64,000 bases of DNA from Dysgonomonas sp. 520 (GTDB taxonomy: Bacteria > Bacteroidota > Bacteroidia > Bacteroidales > Dysgonomonadaceae): assembly GCF_010501095.1 (NCBI RefSeq), contig NZ_QVMP01000007.1, positions 35,362 to 99,361 of the forward strand, in the 5' to 3' direction. Below, one piece after another: positions 1 to 9,100 of the stretch. Position 1 is the stretch's first letter. Each line of letters opens with the position of its first letter. Under the pieces are notes generated by a model. The model saw nothing but the letters and a program-made list of their open reading frames with translations, made no database searches and was not told the origin of the DNA. The position numbers and the translations under genes are program-made.

Positions 1-341
1 GTCGCTTATCTGCGCTGTGTGGGTACCCCGTCAATTAGCCAAATGTCACGTTTACACCCGTTAGGCGAAATGGCATCTGCTTCGTAGGCGGGGACACGTT
101 AAGCGAAACAAGGCGTAAAATTGAAAGCTGTTTGAGCGAAGCGAGTTTTTTCAATTTAGCCTGTGAGATTGTAACGGGTCGCCGAGAAGCTAAGCCTTGA
201 CTTTTTGGTTCGTTTTGTGTCAAGACAAAATGAACGAAGGCAAGTCTCTGCAAGAGACGCGGCAGTAAAAAATGTCGAATAAAAAAGAACGCTTTTATGT
301 ACAATAAACTCAACTACTGATTGGCATAAATAAATATTTAA
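1..341. other. Non-coding region upstream of the thiamine pair, with a hairpin
   Basis: No convincing gene is seen here. The two reverse-strand reading frames that cross it are rich in Leu, Arg and Ser and lack a recognisable domain, so I do not call them. An 11-bp inverted repeat with a 6-nt loop lies at 208-235 (gttcgttttgt / acaaaatgaac, one mismatch). The region is more GC-rich than most intergenic DNA in this window and has the look of the repetitive intergenic sequence common in Bacteroidales. I see no TPP riboswitch consensus in front of pnuT; such a control element could lie upstream of the window. Confidence 0.5.
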
Positions 342-920
342 ATGGAATTTATACAAACACATTGGCAGGAAATAACGGGAGCAATTCTCGGGTTAATATA
401 TATTTATTACGAATATAAGGCTGACATAAAGATGTGGCCTACGGGAATACTCATGTCGATATTTTATGTCTATGTGTTTGTTGTTTCCCAATTTTACGCA
501 TTTGCCGGAATTTATATTTACTATATTGGAGCACAGATATATGGGTGGCACAAATGGAGTAGGGGAACAAAGTCGGAAGAACCTTTGGTCAGAACACCCC
601 GGAAACTCTATTTGCCTCTGTCGATAACTGCGATAATTTTATTTCTTATATTACTTTATGTTTTGCTTCATTTCGGAGGCAGCGAAGTGGCTTGGGCAGA
701 TGCGTTCCTTACGGCTTTAGGTATTGTTGCCATTTGGATGTTGGCACAAAAATATGTTGAACAATGGCTTCCGTTAATTGTTTCTAATTTTGCATCCATT
801 TTCATTTTTGCATGGCAAGGCTTATACCCTACATCAATCATGTACGCTGCATATTCCGTTATTTCTATATTTGGATATTTGAATTGGATGAAAATGGCTC
901 GGGAAGCTAAAGAGAAATAA
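342..920 (+). CDS. pnuT: PnuC-family vitamin transporter, probably PnuT (thiamine)
   Basis: This 192-aa inner-membrane protein has about seven hydrophobic segments. It carries the PnuC-family Trp/Tyr-rich pattern near the N-terminus (TGAILGLIYIYYEYK, residues about 12-26) and IYYIGAQIYGWHKW near residue 60. PnuC proteins are facilitated transporters of nicotinamide riboside, but family members next to thiamine pyrophosphokinase genes in Bacteroidota are known to act as thiamine transporters (PnuT). Here the next gene, 3 nt downstream, is a thiamine pyrophosphokinase, so thiamine is the better substrate guess: the kinase would trap imported thiamine as TPP. The ATG at 342 follows an AT-rich stretch with no Shine-Dalgarno sequence. 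The family call is firm; the substrate is inferred from context. Confidence 0.85.
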   Translation: MEFIQTHWQEITGAILGLIYIYYEYKADIKMWPTGILMSIFYVYVFVVSQFYAFAGIYIYYIGAQIYGWHKWSRGTKSEEPLVRTPRKLYLPLSITAIILFLILLYVLLHFGGSEVAWADAFLTALGIVAIWMLAQKYVEQWLPLIVSNFASIFIFAWQGLYPTSIMYAAYSVISIFGYLNWMKMAREAKEK

Positions 921-923
921 AAA

Positions 924-1574
924 ATGAAACATTACAAACTGCCTAATTTACAGACTAAAGCAGAGACTATTGTCTTGGCTAACGGAGAATTTCCGACCCA
1001 TCCCATTGCTATTTCTTTGTTAGAAAATGGTGAATATATTGTGTGTTGCGATGGGGCTACAAACCAACTGGTTGAAAAAACAGACAGATTGCCAGATGCT
1101 ATTGTCGGCGATTTGGATTCTTTGACCGAAGAAAACCGTACACGTTTTTCCCGAATAGTTCATCATGTAGGAGAGCAGGAAACCAACGATTTGACAAAGT
1201 CGGTGAAATATTCACTTGCTCAACACCGTAAACGTATCACCATTTTGGGAGCTACGGGTAAGCGGGAAGACCATACTATCGGCAATATCAGCTTGTTGGC
1301 AGAATATCTGGACTTGGTGAATTTGGATGTGGAAATGGTGACAAATTACGGTGTTTTCACCGCTATTGATCAAGATTCTGAGTTTGAAAGTTTTCAAGGA
1401 CAGCAGGTTTCGATATTCAATATAGAAAATGTAAAGTTAACCTCCCTCAATCTGGCATACCCCATCACTGACAGAATCTTCACAAATTGGTGGCAAGGCA
1501 CTCTGAATGAGTCGTTAAGTAATAGTTTTAAACTCAAAACCAGCGGAAAAGTAATTGTTTTCAGAGCTTTCTAA
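924..1574 (+). CDS. thiN: Thiamine pyrophosphokinase
   Basis: This 216-aa cytoplasmic enzyme transfers pyrophosphate from ATP to thiamine, giving TPP. Family motifs are clear: CCDGATNQL (residues about 33-41), IVGDLDSL (about 53-60), an ETNDLTKS metal/substrate segment (about 78-85) and LGATGKREDH followed by TIGN. The length is normal for the family, and the C-terminal third matches the beta-rich thiamine-binding domain. It starts 3 nt after pnuT and is almost certainly co-transcribed with it, forming a thiamine uptake and activation unit. No terminator is obvious after it; an rlmB promoter follows at 1606. Confidence 0.93.
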   Translation: MKHYKLPNLQTKAETIVLANGEFPTHPIAISLLENGEYIVCCDGATNQLVEKTDRLPDAIVGDLDSLTEENRTRFSRIVHHVGEQETNDLTKSVKYSLAQHRKRITILGATGKREDHTIGNISLLAEYLDLVNLDVEMVTNYGVFTAIDQDSEFESFQGQQVSIFNIENVKLTSLNLAYPITDRIFTNWWQGTLNESLSNSFKLKTSGKVIVFRAF

Positions 1575-1605
1575 ACTTTTTCTGTTTTGATTTATTCTTC
1601 TTTCC

Positions 1606-1636
1606 TTTGTTGATTCTCCAACTCGGCTTATCTTTG
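1606..1636 (+). promoter_or_regulatory. Bacteroidota-type promoter for rlmB
   Basis: TTTG at 1606-1609, a 19-nt spacer and TATCTTTG at 1629-1636 match the Bacteroidota primary sigma consensus (TTTG - about 19 - TAnnTTTG). The start codon of rlmB lies 17 nt downstream at 1653, giving a very short leader. Confidence 0.75.
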
Positions 1637-1652
1637 TGAAAAAAGTAAGTTG

Positions 1653-2390
1653 ATGAAAGAAAAAGAAATGATATTTGGCATCCGTGCCGTTATTGAGGCT
1701 GTTGAAGCCGGAAAAGAAATTGATAAAGTAATAGTTAAAAGGGAATTACAGGGAGATCTGTACAAAGAACTGGTTACAGTGTTGAAAAGTCACGATATTC
1801 CTATGCAAAGAGTTCCTGTTGAGCGTTTCGACCGCTTCACCCGAAAAAATCATCAAGGAGTCATCGCCTTTCTTTCAGCCATCACTTACGAAAAAATAGA
1901 AGATATTATACCTTTCTTATACGAACAGGGTAAAAATCCTTTTATCCTTGTGCTCGACGGATTGACAGATGTGCGCAACTTCGGCGCAATAGCCCGTACC
2001 TGTGAGGTTGCGGGGGTTGATGCTATTGTGATACCTGCCCGTGGTAGTGTTACTGTAAATGCCGATGCCGTGAAAACTTCGGCCGGGGCATTGCTTAAAA
2101 TTCCTGTTTGTAAAGAACAAAACCTTACACAGGCAATCCAATTTTTGAAAGATAGTGGTGTGATGGTAGTGGCTGCAACGGAACGGGCCGCCCAACTATA
2201 TACAGACATCAACTATGACGGACCCGTAGCCATAGTTATGGGATCGGAAGATGTGGGAGTATCGAACGAAAACCTACGTATATGTGACAATCTGGTTAAA
2301 ATTCCTCAATTCGGAACAATAGAATCGCTAAACGTTTCGGTTGCAGCAGGAGTGTTAATTTATGAAGTAATTCGACAAAATAAGATATGA
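1653..2390 (+). CDS. rlmB: 23S rRNA (guanosine-2'-O-)-methyltransferase RlmB (SpoU family)
   Basis: This is a TrmH/SpoU-family methyltransferase of 245 aa that 2'-O-methylates a guanosine of 23S rRNA using S-adenosylmethionine. The N-terminal L30e-like substrate-binding domain starts with IFGIRAVIEAVEAG. The C-terminal knotted domain has all three SpoU motifs: DVRNFGAIARTC (motif 1, catalytic Arg), IVMGSEDVGVS (motif 2) and IPQFGTIESLNVSVAAG (motif 3). I use the ATG at 1653 rather than the in-frame TTG 3 nt upstream. The gene has its own promoter (1606-1636) and ends 4 nt before the acyltransferase gene. Confidence 0.93.
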   Translation: MKEKEMIFGIRAVIEAVEAGKEIDKVIVKRELQGDLYKELVTVLKSHDIPMQRVPVERFDRFTRKNHQGVIAFLSAITYEKIEDIIPFLYEQGKNPFILVLDGLTDVRNFGAIARTCEVAGVDAIVIPARGSVTVNADAVKTSAGALLKIPVCKEQNLTQAIQFLKDSGVMVVAATERAAQLYTDINYDGPVAIVMGSEDVGVSNENLRICDNLVKIPQFGTIESLNVSVAAGVLIYEVIRQNKI

Positions 2391-2394
2391 AAAA

Positions 2395-3411
2395 ATGAAA
2401 CGCCAGTCCAATATTGAATTGTTGCGTTTAGTACTCATGTTTATGATTGTATTATTGCATGTATTTGACAATCAAATTGTAGTTCAATACAACAATAAGG
2501 TTTTTGTAATGCAATCAATTGTTTCAACATTATGTATTGTCGCAGTTAATTGTTTTGTCTTTATATCTGGTTATTTTGGTATCAAGTTTAAAACTAAATC
2601 TTTTATATCTTTAGGAATTCAAGCTCTTTTTTATTCGTGGACAATATTAAGTATATTTCTTTTATTAGGGAAAAATATATCTTATGTGCAAATAATACAT
2701 AATCTGTTACCTATATCTTCTGGGGTATGGTGGTTTCTTACAGTATATTTGGTGCTTGTTATTATATCTCCTTTACTTAATCTTGCGATAGAATATTTTA
2801 CTAAGAGACAATTTTTTATTCTTCTTGTTGGTTTACTATTATTTGATCTTTTAAGTTTCTTTTTCTCTCTGGAAATTGTTGCCGGAAAAGGTTATTCGGT
2901 CTATCATTTTGTTGTTATCTATTGCATAGCCAGATATATGTCAAAATATCAAATCTATCTAAGAAGAGGACTTGTATGGTATTTAGCTCCGGTATTAATG
3001 ATTGTTATTTTCTCTTCATTTCCATATTTTTCATTCAACAGAGTAACAGCTATTTACTCTCTTTGGGAATATAATAATCCTCTATTAATAATGTCAGCTA
3101 TAGGACTTTTCTTTATTTTCAAGAAAATGAAATTCAATAATGAATTTATAAATAAAATAGCACCTCTTTCTTTTGCAGTTTATTTAATTCATAATCACGC
3201 TCTCGTTTGGTCACAAGGAGGAGAGTTGATTAAATATTTAACAGAAACGTATCAGAATAAGGTAATAATATTATTCTTTGTATTGTTATTGTTTTCTATA
3301 TCAATATTTATTGTTTGCTTATGTATTGAAAAAATACGACAATATATTTTCAATCCTGTTGTAGATAGAATTGAAAAAAAATTATCAAAATACAATTTAA
3401 ATATTTTTTAA
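2395..3411 (+). CDS. Membrane acyltransferase (acyltransferase 3 family)
   Basis: This 338-aa integral membrane protein has about ten hydrophobic helices. The N-terminal motif (NIELLRLVLMFMIVLLHV) has the conserved Arg and, in the next helix turn, the His of acyltransferase family 3, which O-acylates (often O-acetylates) cell-envelope sugars. The acceptor cannot be told from the sequence. It starts 4 nt after rlmB and its stop overlaps the ridA start by 1 nt, so the three genes look like one transcript. Its composition is markedly more AT-rich than rlmB or ridA, with long A/T runs and frequent ATA and TTA codons, which suggests later acquisition into a housekeeping operon. Confidence 0.85.
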   Translation: MKRQSNIELLRLVLMFMIVLLHVFDNQIVVQYNNKVFVMQSIVSTLCIVAVNCFVFISGYFGIKFKTKSFISLGIQALFYSWTILSIFLLLGKNISYVQIIHNLLPISSGVWWFLTVYLVLVIISPLLNLAIEYFTKRQFFILLVGLLLFDLLSFFFSLEIVAGKGYSVYHFVVIYCIARYMSKYQIYLRRGLVWYLAPVLMIVIFSSFPYFSFNRVTAIYSLWEYNNPLLIMSAIGLFFIFKKMKFNNEFINKIAPLSFAVYLIHNHALVWSQGGELIKYLTETYQNKVIILFFVLLLFSISIFIVCLCIEKIRQYIFNPVVDRIEKKLSKYNLNIF

Positions 3412-3794
3412 TGATGAAAAAAATAATTGCAACCAACAATGCTCCGGCGGCTATTGGTCCATATAGTCAGGCTATTGAAGTGAATGGAACGATTTTCGTA
3501 TCCGGACAATTACCTATTAACCCATCAACAGGTGAATTTCCTGGTGGTGGAATAAAAGAACAAACAGAACAATCGTTTAAGAATATTAAAGCTATTTTGT
3601 CGGAAGCAGGATTGACTATCAACAATATTGTGAAGACAACCGTCCTATTGGCTGATATGTCCGATTTTGGGGGAATGAACGAAGTATATGCAAAACAGTT
3701 TGGAGAAACATTTCCGGCTCGTTCAGCGTTTGCCGTAAAGACATTACCCAAAAATGCACTAGTTGAAATTGAAGTTATTGCTATGAGATTCTGA
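3411..3794 (+). CDS. ridA: RidA-family 2-iminobutanoate/2-iminopropanoate deaminase
   Basis: This 127-aa YjgF/RidA protein hydrolyses reactive enamine/imine intermediates released by PLP enzymes such as threonine dehydratase. It carries the full family pattern: AAIGPYSQAIEVNG near the N-terminus, VSGQLPINPSTG, and the C-terminal FPARSAFAVKTLPKNALVEIE, whose Arg contacts the carboxylate of the substrate. The length is normal for the trimeric family. The start overlaps the previous stop by 1 nt. A bidirectional terminator follows at 3815-3850. Confidence 0.95.
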   Translation: MMKKIIATNNAPAAIGPYSQAIEVNGTIFVSGQLPINPSTGEFPGGGIKEQTEQSFKNIKAILSEAGLTINNIVKTTVLLADMSDFGGMNEVYAKQFGETFPARSAFAVKTLPKNALVEIEVIAMRF

Positions 3795-3814
3795 TAGATT
3801 GAAAATCAATATAC

Positions 3815-3850
3815 TAAAAAAGACAGACCTCTGATCAGGTCTGTCTTTTT
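3815..3850. terminator. Bidirectional intrinsic terminator between ridA and the FadL-like gene
   Basis: A perfect 10-bp stem, agacagacct (3821-3830) with aggtctgtct (3837-3846) around a 6-nt loop, has an A-run before it and a T-run after it. It can end both the ridA transcript (+) and the converging fadL-like transcript (-). Confidence 0.9.
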
Positions 3851-3873
3851 GTATTATTTAAGATACTGTTCTT

Positions 3874-5313
3874 TTAGAAAGAAAAGTCAACTCCGGCACC
3901 AAAAACTTTATTTGTACGAGAGAAAACATCTTTATTTGTTCCTCCTCCTGGAACTTTGTCATAGTCAGAGTATGTAGTCCAGAAATAAGCTACGTTTATT
4001 TTCACTTTGGGAGAAACGTTAACTGATCCTCCTAATCCGATTGAATAAGAATCACAAGCGAAACTCAAGTCTCTCTGATAATCATTGCCAACACCATATT
4101 TGGTAATCTGTCCTCCGGCACTAACTAAAAACATTTTGTCTATCCTATATTCCAAACCTGCCAGATATTCGTTTGTTGCACCGGCATCTTTTTGCTTGTT
4201 ATCTGCCATTTTAGCATTAGAGTCGAAAAAATGATGATAACCAACACTTGCCGTAAGTTTTGGAGTAATTTTGTACGAAGCACCAATCGTTAACAGAGCA
4301 GGAATATCATGAGCTGTGTTCACCCCATCAGGGAACATTCCTGTTTGGTCTACTTTTGTATTATTCTCTACATCCAAGGCTGTTTTGAACTCATACTTAA
4401 TACCAACATTAAGTTTGTCCTCATAATTAAAGTTAAAACCTATAATAGGAGCAACTCCCCAACCGGATTGCGTACTTTCAAGGTTTACACCTGTTTCGGA
4501 GGATGCCAAATAAGCAAAACCTGCACCCCTGTAAGCAGTTTCAAGTTGTGCCAATTGATTTATTTGCTCTGCTGTTGGATTTTCTATTGCTTTCAATGCC
4601 TGAATTTGTGGTTCCAAAGTACCCATAATACCACCATAAGTTGCATTTGTAGCAGCAGGAGAACCTAGTCGCTCAGCTACAAAGTTTTTCAAATAACCTT
4701 CATATTTATTGCTTACAATATTCAGTCTGAATCCGGCGTATGCAGAAAACATTTTATTTATTTCGTAAGTACCTCCTAGTTGACCTCCAAAAATAAAGTT
4801 AGAACCTTTCATGTGCTGATTTAAGCTATAACCTGATGGAGTTTGTTTATCTGGACTTAAAAGGACTGTTGTTGAACCCATTAGAGCATCGAACGATGGT
4901 AATCCTTTATCAAACGTAGCTTTACCTCCACCACCTGTTACGGCGATACTCCCTGACAAGGCCCATTTACCTTTGCGATATACACCTTGCAAACTAGGAA
5001 TAATAGGAGCAGAAGCTTTTCCTTCAAATTCTTTTGTCTTATTTTCACCATTCAGCATAAAAATATCTGCCGTAGATGTAATTGTCCGTGTTTGAAATGC
5101 ACTTTGATTGTTAAATGAAAAATGAAATCCTTCCGGCAATTTAATCAACCCCGCCGGATTTGTATATACAGCATCAATCTCTGTGGATGCATCACGTGCC
5201 GGATTTCTCAAAAAATGGACACTCTGATTAGTATTAGTAAGAAGACCTCCCGCAAATGCAGACGATGCGTTAAGAATAAGCGCAGCAAGTGCTGCCATTT
5301 TCACAATTTTCAT
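3874..5313 (-). CDS. OmpP1/FadL/TodX-family outer membrane transport protein
   Basis: This 479-aa outer-membrane beta-barrel protein has a signal peptide of about 22 residues ending in ASSAFA. The mature start (GGLLTNTNQSVHFLRNPARDA) matches the FadL-type plug, with the NPA motif seen in this family. The C-terminus ends in an aromatic beta-strand (VFGAGVDFSF) with terminal Phe, as expected for barrel insertion. FadL-family channels pass long-chain fatty acids or other hydrophobic compounds; the substrate here is unknown. It is a single gene with its own promoter (5341-5370, - strand) and converges on ridA. Confidence 0.88.
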   Translation of the reverse strand: MKIVKMAALAALILNASSAFAGGLLTNTNQSVHFLRNPARDASTEIDAVYTNPAGLIKLPEGFHFSFNNQSAFQTRTITSTADIFMLNGENKTKEFEGKASAPIIPSLQGVYRKGKWALSGSIAVTGGGGKATFDKGLPSFDALMGSTTVLLSPDKQTPSGYSLNQHMKGSNFIFGGQLGGTYEINKMFSAYAGFRLNIVSNKYEGYLKNFVAERLGSPAATNATYGGIMGTLEPQIQALKAIENPTAEQINQLAQLETAYRGAGFAYLASSETGVNLESTQSGWGVAPIIGFNFNYEDKLNVGIKYEFKTALDVENNTKVDQTGMFPDGVNTAHDIPALLTIGASYKITPKLTASVGYHHFFDSNAKMADNKQKDAGATNEYLAGLEYRIDKMFLVSAGGQITKYGVGNDYQRDLSFACDSYSIGLGGSVNVSPKVKINVAYFWTTYSDYDKVPGGGTNKDVFSRTNKVFGAGVDFSF

Positions 5314-5645
5314 ATTTATTTAAAATTTAGAAATAGGCAGCAAAGATATTAATCTTTTTTTAGTTTCAAAAAAAACTTTCTGTTTTTAATAAATTGATAA
5401 ACAATAAGATATTGTCTATGCAACTATTTTGTGGTATTCAAAATTTAACATTTTGACGATACGAAAGAATATATACAACTTGTTTTTAGATGATTATGTT
5501 AATCATTACTTAAAAGATGAATTTTATTTTCAAAAGTATTTTTCACCATCTTCAAAACATAATGATTATTTATTATGTTATTAACATTGTACGTTTTATA
5601 ATAAATATTTGTAGTATTTTTGTTTAAAATCATAAGCCTAGACGG
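5314..5645. other. Divergent intergenic region between the FadL-like and lipoprotein genes
   Basis: This very AT-rich region of 332 bp holds the promoter of the - strand porin gene (5341-5370). A TATTTTTG -7-like box at 5615-5622, 24 nt before the lipoprotein start, lacks a well-placed TTTG partner. No gene or repeat is seen. Confidence 0.5.
5341..5370 (-). promoter_or_regulatory. Promoter of the FadL-like gene
   Basis: Read on the - strand, TTTG (complement of 5367-5370), an 18-nt spacer and TATCTTTG (complement of 5341-5348) form a Bacteroidota-type promoter 28 nt upstream of the ATG at 5313. Confidence 0.7.
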
Positions 5646-6164
5646 ATGATGAAGCTATATAATAAGTATCTGGTCATTTTAATTTTTACGATTCTCGCCC
5701 TGCCTTCTTGTACATACGAATATGAGTGGATAAATGATTTGTCGTTCGATTACAGGATGTTACCCGTGGTTGCGAATGGTAATTTTGAGACACATGCTAC
5801 TATCAGGGCAAGCAATATAACAGAAATAGATCCTACGACTCAGGAAATTGCGGATATCATTCTGAAAAAAACATGGATACAATTTTCTGGTGATTTCAAA
5901 CATAACGATAAAGTAGAGCTGCACAATATTGTGGTAGATAAAGACACATTTTATATAAATTATGAATACTCGATAGACAGCAGCGAACCTAAAAGGTTTT
6001 ACTATGAAGATGACGACGATTACGGAGCTTTCATGCAGAAGTCGTTCAACACTTTGCGTAAAAATGGGTTTATACGTGTCTGGATAAACGGGTACAACAA
6101 TACTTCCATGTCGAAATTATATATTACATTGTGCAATGATATAGATGTACAAGTCAGAGAATAA
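5646..6164 (+). CDS. Small lipoprotein of unknown function
   Basis: This 172-aa protein has a lipoprotein signal: a hydrophobic stretch followed by LPSC, with the lipobox Cys near residue 22. The mature part is beta-rich and acidic, with a DDDD run near residue 125, and I do not recognise a family. It probably sits on the outer membrane or periplasmic leaflet. Its 3' end overlaps the start of the large nuclease-helicase gene by 20 nt, so the two are translationally linked even though one product is exported and the other cytoplasmic. Two ATGs lie in tandem at 5646 and 5649. Confidence 0.8.
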   Translation: MMKLYNKYLVILIFTILALPSCTYEYEWINDLSFDYRMLPVVANGNFETHATIRASNITEIDPTTQEIADIILKKTWIQFSGDFKHNDKVELHNIVVDKDTFYINYEYSIDSSEPKRFYYEDDDDYGAFMQKSFNTLRKNGFIRVWINGYNNTSMSKLYITLCNDIDVQVRE

Positions 6165-9100
6165 CCAAGTAAAATATTGTCAACTACTAGCAGATATTGA
6201 GAGGAATAAGGATTTGGATATTTCTCTCAGGGATAAATATATAGAATTGAGGCAAATACTCGATCGCACTTGTAAAGAAATAACCAGAGATGAAGCATTG
6301 CAGTTTTCATCGCTTTTTGCCCGGATTGTTTATATAGCCCAGAAATATCAAATTCCCCGTTCGTTAACAAAACAACTGCATAATATACGCATAACATCGT
6401 CCTTTTTACTGAAAGATGAAAATAATCTGGTTTCGAAGCGTCAATATGAAAAATCAGAGTCTAGCCTCATACAGTTCTTATCTTTGTTTAGCGGTGATGA
6501 AAAAATAGGAGAGGGGAGTACCGTTTATTTTTCGGATGAAGAAGAAGTGGTTCAACCCAATTTTCTCAATTATGTACGGGTAAGTGTTGTTGCTCTAGAT
6601 AAGGTCAATGAGATTATCATCGCAGAAACGGATACGTTGGAGGATAGTATCATCAGGATAAAATATAATGTTCCGAAAATAAATCAGATTTTCAATCCAA
6701 CTATCGAAAATCTTTGGATAGGGGCACAACTCAATCTGTTAAATTCTCACATAGATAAAGATGGAAATTACGTTCCTTCTTTCTTCGTTCTCGAACCGGA
6801 TTATCTGATCGACGCATCGGCTCTTGCCGAATGTTTTCAAAATTACGGGAAGTCTCATCTGCATTATTTTAGGAAAAGATTTGAGCAAAGTCCAAACTCA
6901 CATTATATACTGATGGGTAATCTTGCCAACTTTTTTTTAGATGAATTGATCTTTTCAGACAGTCCTGATACTTTAAAATTTGACACTGTATTTTTAAAAG
7001 CTTTCAAAGAAAAACCATTCGAATTTACAAGTTGCAACGACATAAAACGTCCGGAAGATTTTCGAAATTTTATGGTAAAAGCATCCATTCAGTTCGAAAA
7101 TATAAAGCGGGTTGTAATAGAAGATTTTCCCAAAAATGGGATTGATATAAACAAATGTGTACTCGAACCATCCTTCTTCTCAGAGAAGTATGGATTTCAA
7201 GGAAGATTGGACTTATTGCAGATTTCAGATGTAAATGATAATGTAAATAAGATTATAGAATTGAAATCTGGTGGTTTACCTTATCCAAAACATGATTCTG
7301 GAAAAATATCATTAAACCATGAATGTCAGACAGTTATATATAGACTAACCGTTCAGTCTGTATTAAATATGAGTTCACAGAAGTTAATTTCAGCCATTTT
7401 ATACTCTTCGGCCGAAAACAGAGGCGAAAATTTGAGATTTGCAGCTCCATTTCAAATTTTGGATAAGGAAATAATCAACGTTCGCAATCAGATTATCTCC
7501 ACAGAACATAGATTGTATCAGGGAAGTAGTGACGATGTGTATCAATTATTCCAAGAGATATTTTCGTTGGAAAATTATGGAAAGGTTCCAGATTTTTTTG
7601 TTCATCAAATAGCAGAACTTGAAAAAATGATAAATAATATTTCTTCAATTGAAAGGAAATATTTTTTCAGATTTGTTACATTTCTAACTTCTGAATTATA
7701 CACTCAAAAAATCGGAGGCGACTCTAATGGGTCAAATATTTCGGTTGCTAATTTATGGAATTCAGAATTTATTGAACGGAAAAATAGTTTCGATCTTATA
7801 GACAATCTGACGATAAAAGAGATTGAAACCAATGATAGAGACATGAAAATATTGTTCTCTAAAACAGAAAAAACAGACTTCGCTAACTTTAGAGAAGGTG
7901 ATATTTGCATACTTTATCCTCACGAAAAAGACTCAGATTCTGTACTCACCAGTCAGATATTTAAAGGTACTATTGCCGAAATTTCTGTCGATTCTTTGTT
8001 GCTTCGTTTTAGGTATAAACAGAGAAATAAAGAAGTTTTTGATAGACATAAGTTGTGGGCTATTGAGCACGACAGGTTGGATCATACATATAATAATATG
8101 TATAAGAGCCTGTTTAAGTTCTTAAAGGCATCAGTCGATAAACGTAGCACAATATTGGGGGTTGTAGCACCTCGTATAAGCGATTATTCGAGTACGAGGG
8201 ACGATAGAAACTGCGATCCGATACAGCAAAAACAAGACCGGGTTATAGAAAAGGCTATTGCTGCGAAAGATTATTTTCTTATCGTCGGACCTCCCGGAAC
8301 CGGAAAAACCTCTGTTTTTGCAAAGCGATTGATAGAATACTATTACAATAATACTTCTCAGAATATTTTGATAATAGCTTATACGAACAGAGCTGTGGAT
8401 GAGTTGTGCGAGTCTATAAATCAAGCATTTGGATGTCAAGAATCTGAATGTGACAACTATATAAGGATAGGCTCAGAGTTGTCGTGTGGAGAAAATTTCA
8501 GGCAACAGTTATTGCAAAATATAGCCGGTAATGTCAGTAGGAGAGAAGAGTTACGTAATATACTGAATCAGAAGCGTATTGTAATAGGAACATTGGCTGC
8601 AATAACAGGAAAACCGGAACTGTTTGATATAAAAAAGTTTGATTTGGCCATAATAGATGAAGCATCTCAAATACTTGAACCTCAAATAATTGGTATTTTG
8701 CCTGAAGTTGACAAATATATAATGATTGGGGATCATAAACAATTGTCAACCATCACTTTACAACATACAAACAAATCGAAAGTACTTGATAAAGATTTAA
8801 ATAGCATTAAGCTATATAATTGCAATGAATCTTATTTTGAGCGTATATATAATCTCTGCGTTTCCAATGATTGGACTTATGCATACGATACATTAACTTA
8901 TCAGGGACGGATGCATCAGTTATTAGCAGAATATCCCAATAAATATTTCTACGACAATATACTGAAACCAATTTCAAATTGGCAAACCGAACCTTTAGAT
9001 TTTTTAGTAAAAGAAGATTATAAGAATGTATATCAAAAAATAATTTCAGAAAATAGACTGCATTTTTTTGATACATCTAAATCTGATTTTTGTCATGTGA

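Noticed and set aside
35-362. Two reverse-strand reading frames (92 and 68 codons) in the left-end region
   Set aside because: Overlapping frames in repetitive-looking intergenic DNA, Leu/Arg/Ser-rich, no domain or promoter; similar spurious frames are frequent in Bacteroidales.
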